Origin: an uncultured Collinsella sp.
Lineage (GTDB): Bacteria; Actinomycetota; Coriobacteriia; Coriobacteriales; Coriobacteriaceae
NCBI GenBank assembly: GCA_900553345.1
Contig: USDE01000048.1
Coordinates: 1-8,562 of the forward strand
Length of the DNA: 8,562 bases
Direction of reading: 5' to 3'
Shown: positions 6,260 through 8,562 of the stretch, piece after piece
Numbering within the stretch: the first letter of the stretch is position 1
Layout: each line of letters begins with the position of its first letter
Made by a program: the position numbers and the translations under genes
The notes under the pieces: generated by a model
Told to the model about the DNA's origin: nothing
The model's database searches: none
What the model saw: only the letters and a program-made list of their open reading frames with translations

Positions 6260-6931
6260 ATGGCGCTGATCTATATCGTTGAGGACGACGAGCCCATCCG
6301 TCGCGAGCTCGCCGACATTTTGGCGCGTGCCGGTTTTGAGGTCGAGGCCTGCGAATCGTTTGAGCATGTCTCGCGCGATATTCTCGCCGCCGCGCCCGAC
6401 CTGGTGCTGCTCGACCTGACGCTTCCCGTCAAGGACGGCCAGCATATCTGCCATGAGGTTCGCCGCGAATCCGAGGTTCCCATCATCGTCCTCACGTCGC
6501 GTACGACCGAGATCGACGAGGTCATGGCCATGACGCTCGGCGCGGACGACTTTGTTCCCAAGCCCTACAGCGCCCGTGTGCTCGTGGCGCGCATCAACGC
6601 ACTGCTGCGTCGCACCGCGACGGCGGGCGAGCGCAGCACGCTCGTCCACAAGGGACTGGAGCTCGACCTCGCACGCTCCATGGTCACCAACACGCAAACC
6701 GGCACTAGCACCGAGCTCACCAAAAACGAGCTGCGTATCCTCTCACTGCTTCTGAGCCGCGCGGGCAAGATTGTTTCGCGCTCGGCCATCATGCAGGACC
6801 TGTGGGACTCCGACGCCTTCGTGGACGACAATACGCTCACCGTCAACATCAACCGCCTGCGCACCACGCTCGAAAAAATCGGCATCAAGGGGTATTTGAC
6901 AACGCACCGCGGCCAGGGCTATTCGGTCTAG
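6260..6931 (+). CDS. OmpR/PhoB-family response regulator
   Basis: A 223-residue DNA-binding response regulator. The start at 6260 fits GAGGGGAG eight bases upstream; an earlier in-frame ATG at 6137 would add a 41-residue leader unlike this family. The receiver domain (1-118) has the acidic pocket E8-D9-D10, phospho-acceptor D52 in LLDLTLP, T79 and the KP pair K101-P102. The C-terminal winged helix (about 128-223) has the recognition region near 185-201 (FVDDNTLTVNINRLR) and ends in HRGQGYSV, typical of OmpR-type regulators. Length and pairing resemble BceR-like regulators. It sits 9 bases before the kinase gene and is surely co-transcribed. Codon use is native throughout. Its likely target is the region in front of the ABC gene, if the junction described in the kinase is real. 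Confidence 0.95.
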   Translation: MALIYIVEDDEPIRRELADILARAGFEVEACESFEHVSRDILAAAPDLVLLDLTLPVKDGQHICHEVRRESEVPIIVLTSRTTEIDEVMAMTLGADDFVPKPYSARVLVARINALLRRTATAGERSTLVHKGLELDLARSMVTNTQTGTSTELTKNELRILSLLLSRAGKIVSRSAIMQDLWDSDAFVDDNTLTVNINRLRTTLEKIGIKGYLTTHRGQGYSV

Positions 6932-6940
6932 GGGCCGGCT

Positions 6941-7966
6941 ATGTCGTTTGGCAAGTTCTTTAAAGATGCGCTGCTTCCCGTCGCCGTGTGGACGTGTGGT
7001 GTGCTGCTGAGCTGCTTTGTGCTGACGGTCGCCGGCGCACCCGTTTCTATCGTGGTCGTGGCGGTCGGCGTGTCCTATATCTTTGGTATGCTCGGCATCG
7101 TGATCGAGTACGCGCGCCGTCGTCGTTTTCTGCGCCAGCTGGAGCGTGCGGCCGAGGAGCTCGAGAGTCCCGCATGGGTGCAGGAGATGGTGCAATGCCC
7201 GACCTATGCCGAGGGCGAGCTCGAGTACGATGTCTTGCGCCGGGTGGGCAAAGCCGCTTGTGACGAGGTTGCCGAAGGCAGGCGCCAGACCGATGACTAT
7301 CGCGACTATATCGAGAGCTGGGTCCACGAGGCCAAGCTGCCCCTGGCGGCAGCCCATCTGATTTTGGAAAACCTGGACGGCAGCGAAGATGACCTGTTGC
7401 GCGTAGATGACCTCGGTCGCGAGCTGGCTCGCGTGGAGCGCTATATCGACCAGGCGCTGTACTACGCGCGCTCGGAGGTTGTGGAGCGCGATTACCTGAT
7501 TCGACGCTGGAACCTCAAGGCTCTGGTGACGGGCGCAATCAAGGCCAATGCGCGTGAGCTCATCGCGGCACACGTGGCGCCGGTGTGCGAGAACCTCGAC
7601 TTTGAGGTCTTTACCGACGAAAAGTGGCTCGAGTTTATTCTGGGCCAGCTCATTCAGAACAGCATTAAATATGCGCGTGAGGACGGTGCGAAGATTGTGT
7701 TTTCGGGCGCGTTGTTGGACGAAGGTCTGGCAAGCGAGCGCATCGAGCTCACCGTTGCGGACAACGGCTGCGGCGTGAGCGCGGCCGACCTGCCGCGCGT
7801 GTTCGAGAAGGGCTTTACCGGCGACAACGGCCGCACCACCAAGCGCGCAACGGGCATCGGCCTCTACCTGGTCCGGGAGATCCTGCGGCGGCAGGGGGGC
7901 TATGTCAAGGTGGCTTCCCACCCCGGCCAGGGAACCACCTTTTCCCTCTATCTCCCGCGGGAATAG
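6941..7966 (+). CDS. BceS-like intramembrane-sensing histidine kinase (mosaic 3' end)
   Basis: A 341-residue sensor kinase. Two membrane segments (about 11-31 and 35-56) are joined by only a few residues, so there is no extracellular sensor domain; kinases of this form usually rely on a partner ABC transporter to sense peptide antibiotics. The phospho-acceptor is H129 in ESWVHEAKLPL. The ATPase domain has the N box with N240 (QLIQNSIKY), the G1 box DNGCG (274-278), the F box FEKGF (288-292) and the G2 box GIGLYL (305-310). The last ~31 residues (REILRRQGGYVKV and on) resemble a different kinase group. Codon style changes at the G2 box: 1 of 25 arginines is CGG before it and 4 of 4 after it. 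The frame is intact across the join. The ribosome site (GGGGCC, 6931-6936) is weak, suggesting translational coupling to the regulator. Confidence 0.93.
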   Translation: MSFGKFFKDALLPVAVWTCGVLLSCFVLTVAGAPVSIVVVAVGVSYIFGMLGIVIEYARRRRFLRQLERAAEELESPAWVQEMVQCPTYAEGELEYDVLRRVGKAACDEVAEGRRQTDDYRDYIESWVHEAKLPLAAAHLILENLDGSEDDLLRVDDLGRELARVERYIDQALYYARSEVVERDYLIRRWNLKALVTGAIKANARELIAAHVAPVCENLDFEVFTDEKWLEFILGQLIQNSIKYAREDGAKIVFSGALLDEGLASERIELTVADNGCGVSAADLPRVFEKGFTGDNGRTTKRATGIGLYLVREILRRQGGYVKVASHPGQGTTFSLYLPRE

Positions 7967-7971
7967 GGCGG

Positions 7972-8014
7972 ATCTTTCCAAACTGTAAGATTTGAGAAAG
8001 AGTGTGGAAAGATT
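7972..8014 (+). promoter_or_regulatory. Likely response-regulator binding region for the ABC gene
   Basis: A perfect 9-bp inverted repeat, ATCTTTCCA (7972-7980) and TGGAAAGAT (8005-8013), spans 24 bases. Overlapping it, the direct repeat AAGATT occurs at 7987-7992 and 8009-8014, exactly 22 bases or two helical turns apart, as expected for an OmpR-type dimer binding one DNA face. The segment AACTGTAAGAT (7981-7991) resembles sites I recall in front of Firmicutes antimicrobial-peptide ABC operons. The region ends just before the -10 box, and no good -35 box exists, as is usual for activated promoters. Confidence 0.55.
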
Positions 8015-8021
8015 GATCCAT

Positions 8022-8027
8022 TACAAT
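8022..8027 (+). promoter_or_regulatory. Candidate -10 box of the ABC transporter gene
   Basis: TACAAT (8022-8027) matches the -10 consensus at five of six positions. The hexamer 17 bases upstream (AGAGTG, 7999-8004) does not match a -35 box, which suggests an activator is needed. The start would be near 8034, leaving a leader of about 44 bases with AGGAGG in it. Confidence 0.5.
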
Positions 8028-8058
8028 GGGTACTGTCAGAAGGCAGTACCCATTTTTT
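8025..8058 (+). terminator. Intrinsic terminator overlapping the ABC promoter
   Basis: AATGGGTACTG (8025-8035) pairs perfectly with CAGTACCCATT (8044-8054), an 11-bp stem with loop TCAGAAGG, followed by a T tract (8053-8058). It would stop read-through from the kinase operon. Its left arm overlaps the -10 box and lies mostly upstream of the expected start near 8034, so transcripts that begin at the ABC promoter would lack the left arm and escape it. Confidence 0.75.
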
Positions 8059-8077
8059 CCACAGGAGGAGATTCCAA

Positions 8078-8562
8078 ATGGCGATTTTGCAGACCAGGGA
8101 ACTGAAGAAATATTATGGCGCGGGGGACACCCTGGTGAAAGCCCTGGACGGGGTGGAGCTGAGCGTGGAGAACGGCGAGTTCGTGGCTATCATCGGCACG
8201 TCGGGGTCGGGCAAGTCCACCATGCTGCACATGCTGGGCGGGTTGGACCGGCCCACCTCCGGCACGGTGACGGTGGACGGCCGGGAGCTGTCCACCCTGA
8301 AGGACGAGGAGCTGACCATCTTCCGGCGGCGGAAGATCGGCTTTGTGTTCCAGAACTACAACCTGGTGCCGGTGCTGAACGTGTATGAGAACATCGTCCT
8401 GCCCATCCAGCTGGACGGCAACGCGCCGGACAAAGCCTATGTGGAACGGATCATTGAGACGCTGGGGCTGGAGGCAAAGCTCCAAAACCTGCCCAACAAC
8501 CTCTCCGGCGGCCAGCAGCAGCGGGTGGCCATCGCCCGGGCTCTGGCGGCCAAGCCCGCCAT
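8078..8562 (+). CDS. ABC transporter ATP-binding protein, MacB/LolD type, 5' part
   Basis: The first 161 residues of an ATPase that continues past the right edge; full members have about 220-250. Visible are the Walker A motif GTSGSGKST (40-48), the Q-loop glutamine Q92 in FVFQNYNLVP, and the signature LSGGQQQR (142-149). Walker B lies beyond the edge. This type pairs with FtsX/MacB-like permeases in exporters of peptides or lipids and, next to kinase/regulator pairs, in peptide-antibiotic resistance modules. AGGAGG (8063-8068) is 9 bases before the ATG. Eight of nine arginine codons are CGG, and GGG and CCC are frequent, unlike the genes to the left, so the gene looks foreign to the host. 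The permease gene would be expected just beyond the window. Confidence 0.95.
   Translation, partial: MAILQTRELKKYYGAGDTLVKALDGVELSVENGEFVAIIGTSGSGKSTMLHMLGGLDRPTSGTVTVDGRELSTLKDEELTIFRRRKIGFVFQNYNLVPVLNVYENIVLPIQLDGNAPDKAYVERIIETLGLEAKLQNLPNNLSGGQQQRVAIARALAAKPA

Noticed and set aside
6743..7981. 412-codon minus-strand frame
   Set aside because: Antisense to the regulator and kinase genes, whose domains are unmistakable on the plus strand.
1..8562. CRISPR arrays, insertion sequences, integrases or phage genes
   Set aside because: No regularly spaced repeats, transposase motifs, terminal inverted repeats with target duplications or phage-type genes were seen.

Overview
The window reads as chromosomal DNA from a high-GC gut actinobacterium of the class Coriobacteriia, most likely Collinsella or a close relative. 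The basis is strong use of CGC/CGT, GCC and CTG codons, PurH and DUF2207 proteins with an actinobacterial feel, and GGGAC/GTCCC-rich intergenic palindromes. This is recognition from memory, not a database result. The last ~700 bases look different and may come from a Firmicutes (Clostridia/Oscillospiraceae-type) source.

Layout from left to right. Bases 1-96 hold the 5' end of a leftward gene cut by the window edge; its last visible residues (GRFA) suggest a GltX/GluQ-type aminoacyl-tRNA ligase. A ~560-base divergent intergenic region follows, with a very stable GC-rich hairpin and a palindromic repeat block. Then come a secreted-then-anchored DUF2207 membrane protein with a polyglycine tail (660-2603), an intrinsic terminator, a second copy of the palindromic repeat, a leftward GNAT acetyltransferase (2742-3383), purH (3661-5268) with its own terminator, and an unrecognised 235-residue protein (5374-6081).

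The right third is a signalling and transport module: an OmpR-family response regulator (6260-6931), a short BceS-like intramembrane-sensing histidine kinase (6941-7966), a regulatory intergenic region with inverted and direct repeats and a promoter overlapping a terminator hairpin, and the start of a MacB/LolD-type ABC transporter ATPase (8078 to the edge). In related modules the kinase/regulator pair senses cell-envelope stress such as peptide antibiotics and switches on the transporter.

The most notable point is a sharp change of codon style inside the kinase gene at its G2 box (about 7853-7873). Before it, only 1 of 25 arginine codons is CGG; after it, through the ABC gene, 12 of 13 are CGG. 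The kinase's last ~31 residues, the promoter region and the ABC gene therefore look like one foreign block joined in frame to a native kinase. This is either a real homologous recombination/transfer junction or a chimeric metagenome contig.
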